A stretch of DNA of 61,869 bases, taken from Nitrosomonas sp. GTDB lineage: Bacteria; Pseudomonadota; Gammaproteobacteria; Burkholderiales; Nitrosomonadaceae. Position 1 is the first letter of the stretch. Each line of letters starts with the position of its first letter. Positions 45,333-53,036 of the stretch are shown piece by piece. The translations under genes and the position numbers were made by a program. The notes beneath the pieces were generated by a model. It ran no database searches. It was not told the DNA's origin and saw only the letters and a list, made by a program, of their open reading frames with translations. The stretch lies in the NCBI GenBank assembly GCA_021774195.1, contig JAJFJJ010000078.1, positions 1 through 61,869 on the forward strand. Reading direction: 5' to 3'.

Positions 45333-46997
45333 ATGGCCCAATATGTAATGTCGATGCTCCGCGTGAGCAAAATTGTCCCACCCAAACGTCAAATTATCAA
45401 AGATATTTCGCTCAGTTTCTTTCCCGGCGCAAAGATCGGTCTGCTGGGGCTGAACGGTTCCGGTAAATCCACCGTACTACGCATCATGGCAGACCAAGAT
45501 CAAGAATACGACGGTGAAGTACAGCGTTTGGCTAATATCCGTATTGGCTACCTGCCGCAGGAACCGCAATTAAATCCAGAACATACCGTGCGCCAGGAAG
45601 TGGAAGAAGCACTCGGTGAAGTCATGCAGGCACAGAAGAAACTGGATGAGGTCTATGCCGCTTATGCCGAAGAGGATGCCGATTTTGATGCACTGGCCGA
45701 AGAACAAGCACGGCTGGAAGCCATTCTCGCCACCTCAGGCAGCGATAGCGAACATCAAATGGAAATCGCCGCGGATGCGCTGCGTTTGCCGCCATGGGAT
45801 ACTGAAATAAAAGTGCTTTCCGGCGGTGAAAAACGCCGTGTGGCACTGTGCAAGCTACTACTGGAAAAACCGGACATGTTGCTACTAGATGAGCCGACCA
45901 ACCACTTGGATGCCGAATCGGTCGAATGGTTGGAACAATTCCTGGTCCGTTTCCCCGGCACCGTGGTCGCTGTGACGCATGATCGCTATTTCCTCGACAA
46001 TGCCGCCGAATGGATTCTGGAACTCGACCGTGGCCATGGTATTCCATGGAAAGGCAACTACTCTAGCTGGTTGGAACAAAAAGAAGAACGGCTGGAACAG
46101 GAAAATAAACAGGTGGATGCGCACATGAAAGCAATGAAGAAAGAGCTGGAATGGGTACGGCAGAACCCAAAAGGACGCCAAGCCAAATCCAAAGCGCGTC
46201 TGGCGCGTTTTGAAGAACTCAATTCACAGGATTACCAAAAGCGTAACGAAACCCAGGAGATTTTCATTCCAGTCGGTGAGCGACTCGGCAATGAAGTGAT
46301 CGAATTCAATGAAGTTTCCAAAGCCTATGGTGACCGACTGCTGATCGACAACCTCAGTTTTAAAATCCCACCCGGTGCGATTGTCGGTATCATCGGCCCG
46401 AACGGTGCCGGTAAATCGACCTTGTTCAAAATGATTACCGGCAAAGAACAACCCGATTCCGGTGAAGCGAAAATCGGCCCCACCGTCAAAATTGCCCATG
46501 TCGATCAAGCGCGTGATGCACTGGAAAACGACAAAACCGTGTTTGATGCCATTTCCGGCGGCAATGACATCCTGACGGTCGGCAAATACACCACCCCGGC
46601 ACGCGCCTATTTAGGCCGCTTCAACTTCAAAGGCGGCGACCAGCAAAAAATCATCGGCCAACTCTCCGGTGGTGAACGTGGCCGCTTTCACCTGGCGCAA
46701 ACCCTCATCTCCGGCGGCAACGTGTTGTTGCTGGATGAGCCGTCCAATGATCTCGACGTAGAAACCCTTCGCGCACTAGAAGACGCACTACTCGAATTCG
46801 CCGGTTGCGTGCTGGTCATCTCGCACGACCGCTGGTTCCTAGACCGCATTGCCACCCACATCCTCGCCGCCGAAGGCGAATCACAATGGACCTTCTTCAA
46901 CGGCAACTATCAGGAATATGAAGCCGATAAACGCAAACGCCTTGGTGAAGAAGGTGCGAAACCGAAGCGGATTCGGTATAAGCCGATTAGTCGGTAA
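45333..46997 (+). CDS. ettA: Energy-dependent translational throttle protein EttA
   Basis: 554 residues, standard EttA length. Two ABC domains: Walker A GLNGSGKST near residue 40 and GPNGAGKST near 357; signatures LSGGEKRRVALCKLL and LSGGERGRFHLAQTL; Walker B LLLDEPTNHLD and LLLDEPSNDLD. The interdomain linker (about 240-310) has the P-site tRNA-interacting helix pair. EttA binds the ribosomal E site and gates entry to elongation according to ATP/ADP. No membrane domain, as expected of ABC-F proteins. The ATG lies 82 bp after the pseudouridine synthase gene. Confidence 0.97.
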   Translation: MAQYVMSMLRVSKIVPPKRQIIKDISLSFFPGAKIGLLGLNGSGKSTVLRIMADQDQEYDGEVQRLANIRIGYLPQEPQLNPEHTVRQEVEEALGEVMQAQKKLDEVYAAYAEEDADFDALAEEQARLEAILATSGSDSEHQMEIAADALRLPPWDTEIKVLSGGEKRRVALCKLLLEKPDMLLLDEPTNHLDAESVEWLEQFLVRFPGTVVAVTHDRYFLDNAAEWILELDRGHGIPWKGNYSSWLEQKEERLEQENKQVDAHMKAMKKELEWVRQNPKGRQAKSKARLARFEELNSQDYQKRNETQEIFIPVGERLGNEVIEFNEVSKAYGDRLLIDNLSFKIPPGAIVGIIGPNGAGKSTLFKMITGKEQPDSGEAKIGPTVKIAHVDQARDALENDKTVFDAISGGNDILTVGKYTTPARAYLGRFNFKGGDQQKIIGQLSGGERGRFHLAQTLISGGNVLLLDEPSNDLDVETLRALEDALLEFAGCVLVISHDRWFLDRIATHILAAEGESQWTFFNGNYQEYEADKRKRLGEEGAKPKRIRYKPISR

Positions 46998-47050
46998 TGG
47001 CTACTTATCTTTAAACTGATACCTTTTAATTGATTAGTGAGGTAATTAAC

Positions 47051-47230
47051 ATGCGGGCAATAAAACAGGAAGCTTTGAAATCTATCAATCAATTGCCTGA
47101 TGATGCTGATATGGATGAAATTATGTATCAGCTTTATGTTCTAGATAAAATCAGAAAAGGGCAAGAAGCTGTCGATCAAGGTAAAACCCTGACAAATGAG
47201 CAGCTCAAGCAGGAAATAGATGAGTGGTAA
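47051..47230 (+). CDS. Small antitoxin of a RelE/ParE-type pair
   Basis: 59 residues from ATG 47051, preceded by GAGGTAATT. Helical, acidic and of the short type found upstream of ParE/RelE toxins: LKSINQLPDDADMDEIMYQL near residue 9 and a C-terminal DQGKTLTNEQLKQEIDEW, the part expected to wrap the toxin. Its stop codon overlaps the GTG start of the toxin gene by 7 bp. No DNA-binding motif is obvious, so autorepression may need the complex. First gene of the toxin-antitoxin/defence island. Confidence 0.8.
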   Translation: MRAIKQEALKSINQLPDDADMDEIMYQLYVLDKIRKGQEAVDQGKTLTNEQLKQEIDEW

Positions 47231-47523
47231 TCTGGTCGGAGCCAGCAAAAGCTGATTTGCGCTCTATCCATGATTTTATTGCACATGATTCACGTTATTA
47301 CGCGAAAAAAGTTGTCCAGGATATTCGCGAGAAAATGTATTGCTTGGAAGATTTACCAAAAATTGGAAAAAGGGTGCCGGAACTTAATGATGACAATGTG
47401 AGAGAAGTATCTCTTTATTCCTACAGGATTGTCTATGAGGTCAAGAATCAAGCCATCTTTGTTCTCGCTGTGGTGCATCAAAGAAGAGATTTAAAAGGAG
47501 ACGATGTTCCAAGAGAATTATAA
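47224..47523 (+). CDS. RelE/ParE-family toxin
   Basis: 99 residues from GTG 47224 inside the end of the antitoxin gene. Hallmarks: VIWSEPAKADLRSIHDFIAH, YYAKKVVQDIREKMYCLEDL, PKIGKRVPELNDDNVREVSL, YSYRIVYEVKNQAIFVLAVV and HQRRDL at the end. This is the ParE/RelE superfamily fold with a YRIVYxV core, close to the plasmid-stabilisation group. Whether it targets gyrase or mRNA cannot be told. Confidence 0.88.
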   Translation: MVIWSEPAKADLRSIHDFIAHDSRYYAKKVVQDIREKMYCLEDLPKIGKRVPELNDDNVREVSLYSYRIVYEVKNQAIFVLAVVHQRRDLKGDDVPREL

Positions 47524-47603
47524 TCACAGAGATATTAATGATTTTTCTTATAAGAATTTTGGGGGGTGGCGGTCAGTAAAAAGGAATAATATGCCAACCA
47601 TTT

Positions 47604-47924
47604 ATGCCAATTGAAACAGTTGCCCAAGAAAATCAGCCCATTGGAATAAAAGCCATCACGCCGTGGCGTGTGCAATCAGTTGACGTGATGCCGGGTTATT
47701 GCCTTTCTGTCACTTGTAACGATGGTACGACAGGTGTGGTAGATATGTCACACTTGATTGCAAGCGAACAGGCAGGAATCTTTGCAGCGCTTCAAGATAA
47801 AAGCTTATTTAACCAAGTTCGCGTGGAACTCGGTGCGCTCACTTGGCCTAATGGCGCAGATCTTGATCCAGAATGGATGCATGAAGAAATTGGGAAAAAT
47901 AAAACTTGGTGTATTCCTGGTTAA
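47604..47924 (+). CDS. DUF2442-domain protein
   Basis: 106 residues. The core ITPWRVQSVDVMPGYCLSVT, DMSHLIASEQAGIFAALQD and ELGALTWPNGADLDPEWMHE is the DUF2442 pattern. These proteins usually pair with a DUF4160 protein in toxin-antitoxin-like modules. Here the partner is gone: 13 bp upstream an ATG with its own AAGGAA opens MPTIYAN and a stop, which resembles the first codons of a DUF4160 gene. So the real ribosome site may belong to the vestige. Biochemical role unknown. Confidence 0.8.
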   Translation: MPIETVAQENQPIGIKAITPWRVQSVDVMPGYCLSVTCNDGTTGVVDMSHLIASEQAGIFAALQDKSLFNQVRVELGALTWPNGADLDPEWMHEEIGKNKTWCIPG

Positions 47925-47970
47925 TTGTTGTATCTGAGCACTATCACAAGATCTTCAAGAGAGAATAATC

Positions 47971-48183
47971 ATGCTTGCAATTAGATTACCCGAAGGAATT
48001 GAACATCGTTTGGCGGAGCTAGCGGCAAAAACAGGTCACACTAAAACATTTGTTGCTCGTGAAGCCATTCTTGAACACCTTGATGAGATGGAAGCCAAAT
48101 ACTTGGCTATTGACCGTCTAGAGAAAGTAGGAAAACGCTGGACACTAGACGAATTGGATAAAGGTGTTAATTTGGAAAGTTGA
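47971..48183 (+). CDS. Orphan ribbon-helix-helix antitoxin (RelB/DUF6290-type)
   Basis: 70 residues. The N terminus LAIRLPEGIEHRLAELAAKT and HTKTFVAREAILEHLDEMEA is a ribbon-helix-helix domain followed by an acidic tail (WTLDELDKGVNLES) as in RelB-type antitoxins. A RelE-type toxin gene would be expected to overlap or follow at once; instead 80 bp of non-coding sequence and then the ATPase gene follow. So it is an orphan, or it could regulate the downstream ATPase-nuclease-ligase operon. The latter is speculation from position. Confidence 0.8.
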   Translation: MLAIRLPEGIEHRLAELAAKTGHTKTFVAREAILEHLDEMEAKYLAIDRLEKVGKRWTLDELDKGVNLES

Positions 48184-48263
48184 GTTTGTGCAGCAGCAGC
48201 TAAAGCTGTTATGTAAGCTCGATTCCCACCAGTTTGTTGATTCTAAATAAGGATGCAAATAAG

Positions 48264-49655
48264 ATGCTCAAGGAATTGCAAATAAAAAACTTCAAAGGAT
48301 GGATGGATACCGGAGAAATTCGTATGGCTCCCATTTCTTTGTTTTTTGGTGCCAATAGCTCTGGCAAATCCAGCATTGGGCAGTTTCTAATAATGCTTAA
48401 GCAGACTGTTGAATCTCCTGACCGCAAAGCGGTATTTTATCCAGGCGGGAAAAATTCGGCGGTTCAACTCGGCTCCTATCAGGAAATGGTTTTTCACCGT
48501 GATCCGTTAAACAAGATAGCGTTCAGGTATGCATGGGATAATGATACCCTGAAAATCAAAGACCCAAACTCTGGCCAGCTATTCTCAGGCGACAAACTGA
48601 TATTTGATGCCGAAGTCGGGCTGGGCGACAAAGATCAACATTCACTTGTTCTCGAGCATATGAAGTATCAATTACTTGAAAGAGAGAGATTGTCATTTTC
48701 TGTGGGGCTTGAAAGAAAATCCGGCGCTAAATTGGAATATAGAACCGAAGCAGAAAAATATTCACTTATTCGTCAAAAAGGTCGTGTCTGGTCTTTGAAA
48801 GGGGCTGTGCGATTTTATGGTTTTCCAGCTGAAGTAGTGGCCTATTATCAGAATGCTGATTTTGTACAAGAGCTGAATCTCCAGCACGAGAATTTATTTC
48901 GATCGCTTTGCTATCTTGGCCCACTTCGAACGAAGGCCGAACGCTTGTATTCTTGGACTGGCATTGAACCAGAAAGTGTTGGTTACGCAGGGGAGCATAC
49001 TGTCGCGGCCATATTGGCCGCAAGAAATCGCAAGATCAGTTTGGGTTATAGGCGCGTTACTAAACCTTTTGAGGAAATCATTGCACTGAAGCTCAAAGAA
49101 ATGGGACTGATTGAGGATTTTAGAGTCAAACCAATCTCTGAACAGCGTCAGGAGTATGAAGTTAAAGTGCGCACTAAAGGATCAAAGGATTGGGTAGATC
49201 TTCCTGATGTTGGTTTTGGTGTTTCTCAGGTGCTTCCTGTACTTGTACAATGTTTCTATGCGCCACCAGGTTCAATCATTCTCATGGAGCAACCAGAAAT
49301 ACACCTGCATCCGAATGCTCAGTCTGCATTAGCCGATGTGATGATTGATGTTATTAACTCAAAAGAAAACGGTCTTAACAGAAATATTCAATTGATCATT
49401 GAAACGCATTCCGAGCATTTTCTTCGACGGCTGCAGAGACGAATTGCTGAGGATGTCGTACCTAAGGAAAGAGTGTCGGCCTATTTTGCCAATATCACCA
49501 AGACCCCGGCTACGCTGGAGCCTCTTAAAATTGATATTTTCGGTAACATTCTGAACTGGCCAGAAAACTTCTTTGGCGACGAGATGGGAGACATTACTGC
49601 ACAGACCAAAGCGGGAATGAGAAGGCGAATGCAACAGAGTGCGGACCGAGGATGA
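48264..49655 (+). CDS. AAA/ABC-type ATPase (DUF3696-like), first gene of a putative RNA-damage defence operon
   Basis: 463 residues from ATG 48264 (MLKELQIKNFKGW). Walker A GANSSGKSS at about residues 27-35, signature-like GFGVSQVLPVLVQ near 327, Walker B IILMEQPEIHLHP near 347, then LIIETHSEHFLRRLQRR with the switch His, and a C-terminal DIFGNILNWPENFFGD segment typical of the DUF3696 family. These SMC/OLD-like ATPases occur in many two- or three-gene anti-phage modules where they sense and switch an associated nuclease. The downstream nuclease gene starts 4 bp after its stop. Biological role here is inferred. Confidence 0.88.
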   Translation: MLKELQIKNFKGWMDTGEIRMAPISLFFGANSSGKSSIGQFLIMLKQTVESPDRKAVFYPGGKNSAVQLGSYQEMVFHRDPLNKIAFRYAWDNDTLKIKDPNSGQLFSGDKLIFDAEVGLGDKDQHSLVLEHMKYQLLERERLSFSVGLERKSGAKLEYRTEAEKYSLIRQKGRVWSLKGAVRFYGFPAEVVAYYQNADFVQELNLQHENLFRSLCYLGPLRTKAERLYSWTGIEPESVGYAGEHTVAAILAARNRKISLGYRRVTKPFEEIIALKLKEMGLIEDFRVKPISEQRQEYEVKVRTKGSKDWVDLPDVGFGVSQVLPVLVQCFYAPPGSIILMEQPEIHLHPNAQSALADVMIDVINSKENGLNRNIQLIIETHSEHFLRRLQRRIAEDVVPKERVSAYFANITKTPATLEPLKIDIFGNILNWPENFFGDEMGDITAQTKAGMRRRMQQSADRG

Positions 49656-49659
49656 CTGA

Positions 49660-50190
49660 ATGGGTTTACCGAAGAAATTTCTAGTTGACACCAATGTTCC
49701 GAAAACAGCTAATCTTGGACACGTTCCAGATAATATTCCTCACGAACTAACTGATTGTGTTCTGGCCTGTGTTGAAGCCATTGAACATGTCGTCAAAAAA
49801 GGTGGTTTGGTTATTGATGCTAATGGTGAAATTTTTGATGAATACCGGCAACAACTTTCAATGAGTGGGCAACCTGGCATAGGCGACCATTTCATGAAGT
49901 GGGTTCACGATAACCAATGGAGTTTGCCCGCTTCCGACCGGGTTGCGATTACAAAAAGTGGCGAGACATATGACCAATTTCCTTCCCATGATGGCTTGAA
50001 TAATTTTGATAATTCAGATCGAAAGTTTGTCGCTGTTGCAAATGTACACCCTGCAAAACCAGCTATCTTGCAAGCAACTGACAGCAAATGGTGGGGATGG
50101 AAAGATGCTTTGGTGGAGGCTAACATTACCGTTTGTTTTCTCTGTCCCGAATATGTCAAAACCAAATATACGGAGAAAATAGGTTTGTGA
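49660..50190 (+). CDS. PIN-like nuclease, second gene of the operon
   Basis: 176 residues. Acidic positions fit a PIN-type site: KKFLVDTNVPKTAN at the N terminus (Asp 9), GEIFDEYRQQL near 56, FDNSDRKFVAVANV near 116 and QATDSKWWGWKDAL near 137. The WWGWKDAL block and CFLCPEYV end are not general PIN features and may mark a subfamily. PIN proteins cut RNA in a metal-dependent way, often tRNA or rRNA. It starts four bases after the ATPase stop with GAGGA as ribosome site, and its TGA stop overlaps the GTG start of the RNA ligase, so three proteins are made in coupled fashion. Target unknown. Confidence 0.78.
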   Translation: MGLPKKFLVDTNVPKTANLGHVPDNIPHELTDCVLACVEAIEHVVKKGGLVIDANGEIFDEYRQQLSMSGQPGIGDHFMKWVHDNQWSLPASDRVAITKSGETYDQFPSHDGLNNFDNSDRKFVAVANVHPAKPAILQATDSKWWGWKDALVEANITVCFLCPEYVKTKYTEKIGL

Positions 50191-50909
50191 GAGACGATTT
50201 CTTTAAGTTCCCATCCACTCCACACCTAACGATCATTGATAGTGTTGATGTTAGGAGTGACAAGGTTCTGTCGGGATCCGAGAGTGATGAATTCCTTCGT
50301 CATGATCTTGTCGTTGAGGAAAAAGTAGATGGTGCAAATCTAGGAATTTCATTTGATACTAAAGGAAATGTTCGTGCACAGAACAGAGGTGCTTACTTGC
50401 ATATTCCAAGCTCAGGCCAATGGAAGAAGCTTGGGGAATGGCTTACTCCTCGAACCGAAGTTCTATTAGAGAATCTGATGGATCGGTATGTTCTTTTTGG
50501 AGAGTGGTGCTACGCACAGCATTCGGTTTTTTATGACCAATTAATGGATTGGTTTCTTGGCTTCGATATTTATGACAAGCAAACTGGTTATTTTTTGTCT
50601 TCCGATCGGCGCAATAAATTTTTCCAGAAGGCGCAAATTATCCCAGTTCCTACAATCGCACGTGGTCGTTTCACTCTCACGGAACTTAAAAAGCTTTTGT
50701 CACATTCGAAACTTAGCGATCAACCTGCGGAAGGTCTCTATCTTCGTCTCGATAAGGGCAGTTGGTTAGCACAACGGGCAAAACTGGTTCGTCCAGCATT
50801 TATTCAGTCGGCAGAGCAGCATTGGTCTCACTCGGTCATCAGACCAAATTGTTTGAGTCCGAACATACATGCCGCATGGAGTTACCCACCGAACGGTTAT
50901 TTTCAATAG
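50187..50909 (+). CDS. RNA ligase (Rnl2-like nucleotidyltransferase), third gene of the operon
   Basis: 240 residues from GTG 50187 in a GTGA overlap with the nuclease stop. All nucleotidyltransferase motifs are visible: motif I VVEEKVDGANLGIS (Lys about 47 forms the AMP adduct), Ia QNRG, III YVLFGEWCYAQHS and FLGFDIYD, IV AEGLYLRLDKG, V AKLVRPAFIQ with AEQHWSH after it. This is a full adenylyltransferase core of the T4 Rnl2/DraRnl class without extra domains. Such ligases seal 3'-OH/5'-phosphate nicks in RNA. In an operon with a PIN nuclease it would be suited to repair the RNA that the nuclease cuts; that is inference. Confidence 0.88.
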   Translation: MRDDFFKFPSTPHLTIIDSVDVRSDKVLSGSESDEFLRHDLVVEEKVDGANLGISFDTKGNVRAQNRGAYLHIPSSGQWKKLGEWLTPRTEVLLENLMDRYVLFGEWCYAQHSVFYDQLMDWFLGFDIYDKQTGYFLSSDRRNKFFQKAQIIPVPTIARGRFTLTELKKLLSHSKLSDQPAEGLYLRLDKGSWLAQRAKLVRPAFIQSAEQHWSHSVIRPNCLSPNIHAAWSYPPNGYFQ

Positions 50910-50968
50910 GGTAATACCTACTGCTAAACTATCGTAGTTACGCCGCATGAAATGAGGGTCTGAAGGGG

Positions 50969-51200
50969 TCGGTCTGAAGGGGTCGAATCTATTTATTAAT
51001 TATTTTTTCTTTGTATATTAATCTAGCTAAATGTGAATTTTCGTTAATCAGCCAATCGAATTTTGCGACTACATCTGACATACTGCCATAGCCTGAGCAT
51101 TGCACCAAATGAAGTCTGGTTTATTTCGCAAAATTCTGGTGCAATGCGCTTCGCTTATTGACACCCTACAAACCGAGTCCTGCCACGAGGCGTAGACGTT
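50969..51200. repeat. Repeat F, copy F1
   Basis: A unit starting GAAGGGGTCGAATCTATTTA and running through TTTGTATATTAATCTAGC, then a GCATTGCACCAAAT ... ATTCTGGTGCAATGCGC inverted pair. The surrounding gap 50910-51592 consists of F1, a vapC fragment and F2; no intact gene lies in it. Confidence 0.7.
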
Positions 51201-51394
51201 AGTTCTCACCCTGGAATAACGAAATAGATAAAAAAGCAGAATAGTTGCTGAAGTCTTTATCTTTGGTATAAATAATCATTTTTAGTCTGGTTGCGACGGC
51301 GCAGATTAAAAAGTCGGTATGTGATCCTTGTACACCTTTTTTGCGGCATAGGTTTGAATACGCCGCTGCAGTTTCATAATCTGAATCTAAAATG
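51194..51394 (-). pseudogene. Duplicated 3' fragment of vapC
   Basis: About 200 bp matching 51590-51788 (the last 65 codons of vapC) at roughly 95% identity, including the bases ending CTAAAATG, where the copy joins repeat F2. It has no start. It arose from a tandem duplication of the unit [repeat F + vapC 3' end]. Confidence 0.88.
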
Positions 51395-51600
51395 TAAAGG
51401 GGTCGAATCTATTCATTAATTATATTTGCTTTGTATATTAATCCAGCTAATTGTGAATTTTTGTTAATCAGCCCGTGTAGGGTGCAATCATTATTGCACC
51501 AAATAAAGTCTGGTTTATCTCACAAAATTCTGGTGCAATGCGCTTCGCTTATTGACACCCTACAAACCGAGTCCTGCTACGAGGCGTAAGCGTTAATTCT
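51395..51600. repeat. Repeat F, copy F2
   Basis: AAAGGGGTCGAATCTATTCA, TTGTATATTAATCCAGC, then GTAGGGTGCAATCATTATTG with the inverted partner TATTGACACCCTAC near 51551-51565. It overlaps the vapC stop codon by a few bases and could act as a terminator. Confidence 0.75.
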
Positions 51601-52003
51601 TACCCTGGAATAACAAAATAGATAAAAAAGCAGAATAATTGCTGAAGTCTTTATCCCGTGTATAAATAATCATTTTTAATCTGGTTGCGACGGCGCAGAT
51701 TAAAAAATCGGTATGCGACCCTTGTACACCTTTTTTGCGGCATAGGTTTGAATACGCCGCTGCAGTTTCATAATCTGAATCTAAAATGGGAACATTAGGG
51801 AAATATTGGAGCTTGTTTCTAAGTTTTTCATAGCGTTGATGGTCACTGTAACCCGATAGTACTTCTTGTCTTATGGGTCCGATGATTCTCGCCCTATTTT
51901 CATCAATTAGTTGCGCTAATTGTTCAGCGACTTCTTTTTCTTTTGGGGCTTTGCCCCTGAGTGCCAGCGACCACATGCAGGTATCAACTAAAACGCAGCT
52001 CAT
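51593..52003 (-). CDS. vapC: VapC-type PIN ribonuclease toxin
   Basis: 136 residues. PIN-domain acids: CVLVDTCMWSLAL (Asp 7), RIIGPIRQEVLSGY (Glu about 48), GSHTDFLICAVATR (Asp about 98) and IYTRDKDFSNY (Asp about 116-118). VapC toxins cut specific tRNAs or rRNA. The start codon overlaps the VapB stop (ATGA). Its 3' end is duplicated downstream with repeat F. Confidence 0.92.
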   Translation of the reverse strand: MSCVLVDTCMWSLALRGKAPKEKEVAEQLAQLIDENRARIIGPIRQEVLSGYSDHQRYEKLRNKLQYFPNVPILDSDYETAAAYSNLCRKKGVQGSHTDFLICAVATRLKMIIYTRDKDFSNYSAFLSILLFQGKN

Positions 52004-52194
52004 TTGCGCCCTTTTTTATAGTCGTAGTCTTTGTCACAGGGAAGATGCCCAAATAATTCAATAATTTCTTGTTGTTTGCGACGCTGCACAAATTCCAAAA
52101 GGGCGAGATTTACGGTATCTTTTTTGGTATTTAATCCACCCACAACCAACGCTTCTTCCAGCAAATCTGTATCGATTGAGAGATTAGTAGCCAT
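52000..52194 (-). CDS. vapB: VapB-type antitoxin
   Basis: 64 residues from ATG 52194 (MATNLSIDTDLLEEAL). Short beta strand and helices (VVGGLNTKKDTVNLALLEFV, QRRKQQEIIELFGHLP) follow the VapB family with the common K-x2-T-V-N-x-AL motif of the ribbon-helix-helix domain; the acidic C terminus (CDKDYDYKKGRK) would contact the toxin. The frame extends three codons further upstream to 52203, but AGGTGTGTTATATGG gives this Met a plausible site. Antitoxin-first, 4-bp overlap with vapC. Confidence 0.9.
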   Translation of the reverse strand: MATNLSIDTDLLEEALVVGGLNTKKDTVNLALLEFVQRRKQQEIIELFGHLPCDKDYDYKKGRK

Positions 52195-52322
52195 ATAACA
52201 CACCTCTTTTTACACATTGACTCACACATACTAACATGAATAATTGATGGAAGCATCGGTTTAACGATATCGCATCATAGAGTTAGATGGTTGACTCATT
52301 AACAAGACACAACTATACTTTC

Positions 52323-52340
52323 TGTACATTATTCTGTACT
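52323..52340 (+). promoter_or_regulatory. YefM-type operator half-sites
   Basis: TGTACA (52323-52328) and TGTACT (52335-52340) lie 12 bp apart, just upstream of the yefM start at 52357. YefM of E. coli recognises TGTACA cores in its autoregulated promoter, so this pair is a plausible operator. The match is seen; binding is inferred. Confidence 0.6.
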
Positions 52341-52356
52341 TTTATATGAGATTCTT

Positions 52357-52608
52357 ATGGATGCTATTAGTTACACTGTTGCCCGTGCCAATTTAGCAAA
52401 AACAATGGAACAGGTTTGTAACAATCACGCGCCTGTCATTATTACTCGAAAGCGAGAGTCGCCCGTTGTTATGATGTCTTTGGAGGACTATCAGGCGATG
52501 GAAGAGACGACTTATTTGTTGCGCTCACCCGCCAATGCACGGCATTTACTTGAGTCAATTGCTGAGCTTGAAGCGGGAAAAGGTGTTGAGCGAAAACTGA
52601 TTGAATGA
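52357..52608 (+). CDS. yefM: Phd/YefM-family antitoxin
   Basis: 83 residues. N-terminal Phd/YefM fold: DAISYTVARANLAKTMEQVC, NHAPVIITRKRESPVVMMSL, EDYQAMEETTYLLRSPANAR, and an acidic toxin-binding tail (SIAELEAGKGVERKLIE). Family proteins bind DNA through the N terminus and the toxin through the C terminus. It overlaps the yoeB start by 4 bp (ATGA), so translation is coupled, and it has TGTACA-type half-sites upstream. Confidence 0.95.
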   Translation: MDAISYTVARANLAKTMEQVCNNHAPVIITRKRESPVVMMSLEDYQAMEETTYLLRSPANARHLLESIAELEAGKGVERKLIE

Positions 52609-52859
52609 ATCTGATTTTCTCTTCTAAGGCTTGGGAGAATTATCTATATTGGCAAAAAACAGATAAAGCCATACTAAAAAGAATTAATGTTCTGATTAAG
52701 GCGATTCAAGAAAATCCTTTTGAAGGCATTGGCAAGCCAGAGCCACTGAAACATAGTTTGTCCGGTTATTGGTCTCGGCGTATTAATGATGAGCATCGAA
52801 TGGTGTATAAAGTCGTAGGGGGTGACTTGTATATTGCTCAGCTTCGGTACCATTATTAA
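52605..52859 (+). CDS. yoeB: YoeB-family mRNA endonuclease toxin
   Basis: 84 residues, the exact family length. Hallmarks: LIFSSKAWENYLYWQKTDKA, ILKRINVLIKAIQENPFEGI, GKPEPLKHSLSGYWSRRIND, EHRMVYKV and the invariant C terminus RYHY with His and Tyr in the RNase site. YoeB binds the ribosomal A site and cuts mRNA there. Followed at once by repeat F3. Confidence 0.96.
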   Translation: MNLIFSSKAWENYLYWQKTDKAILKRINVLIKAIQENPFEGIGKPEPLKHSLSGYWSRRINDEHRMVYKVVGGDLYIAQLRYHY

Positions 52860-52871
52860 TGGCGCCTAATG

Positions 52872-53032
52872 ACGGAGTCTGAAGGGGTCGTGAAGGGGTC
52901 GAATCTATTCATTAATCATATTTGCTTTGTATATTAATCCAGCTAATTGTGAATTTTTGTTAATCAGCCCGTGTAGGGTGCAATCGTTATTGCACCGAAT
53001 GAAATCGGGTTTATCTCGCAAAATTCCAGCAA
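52872..53032. repeat. Repeat F, copy F3
   Basis: GAAGGGGTCGTGAAGGGGTC, GAATCTATTCATTAATCATA, TTGTATATTAATCCAGC and GTAGGGTGCAATCGTTATTG match F2 at over 90%. The copy is cut at the right near AAAATTCCAGC. It ends against the DUF2784 gene. Confidence 0.75.
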
Positions 53033-53036
53033 CCGG

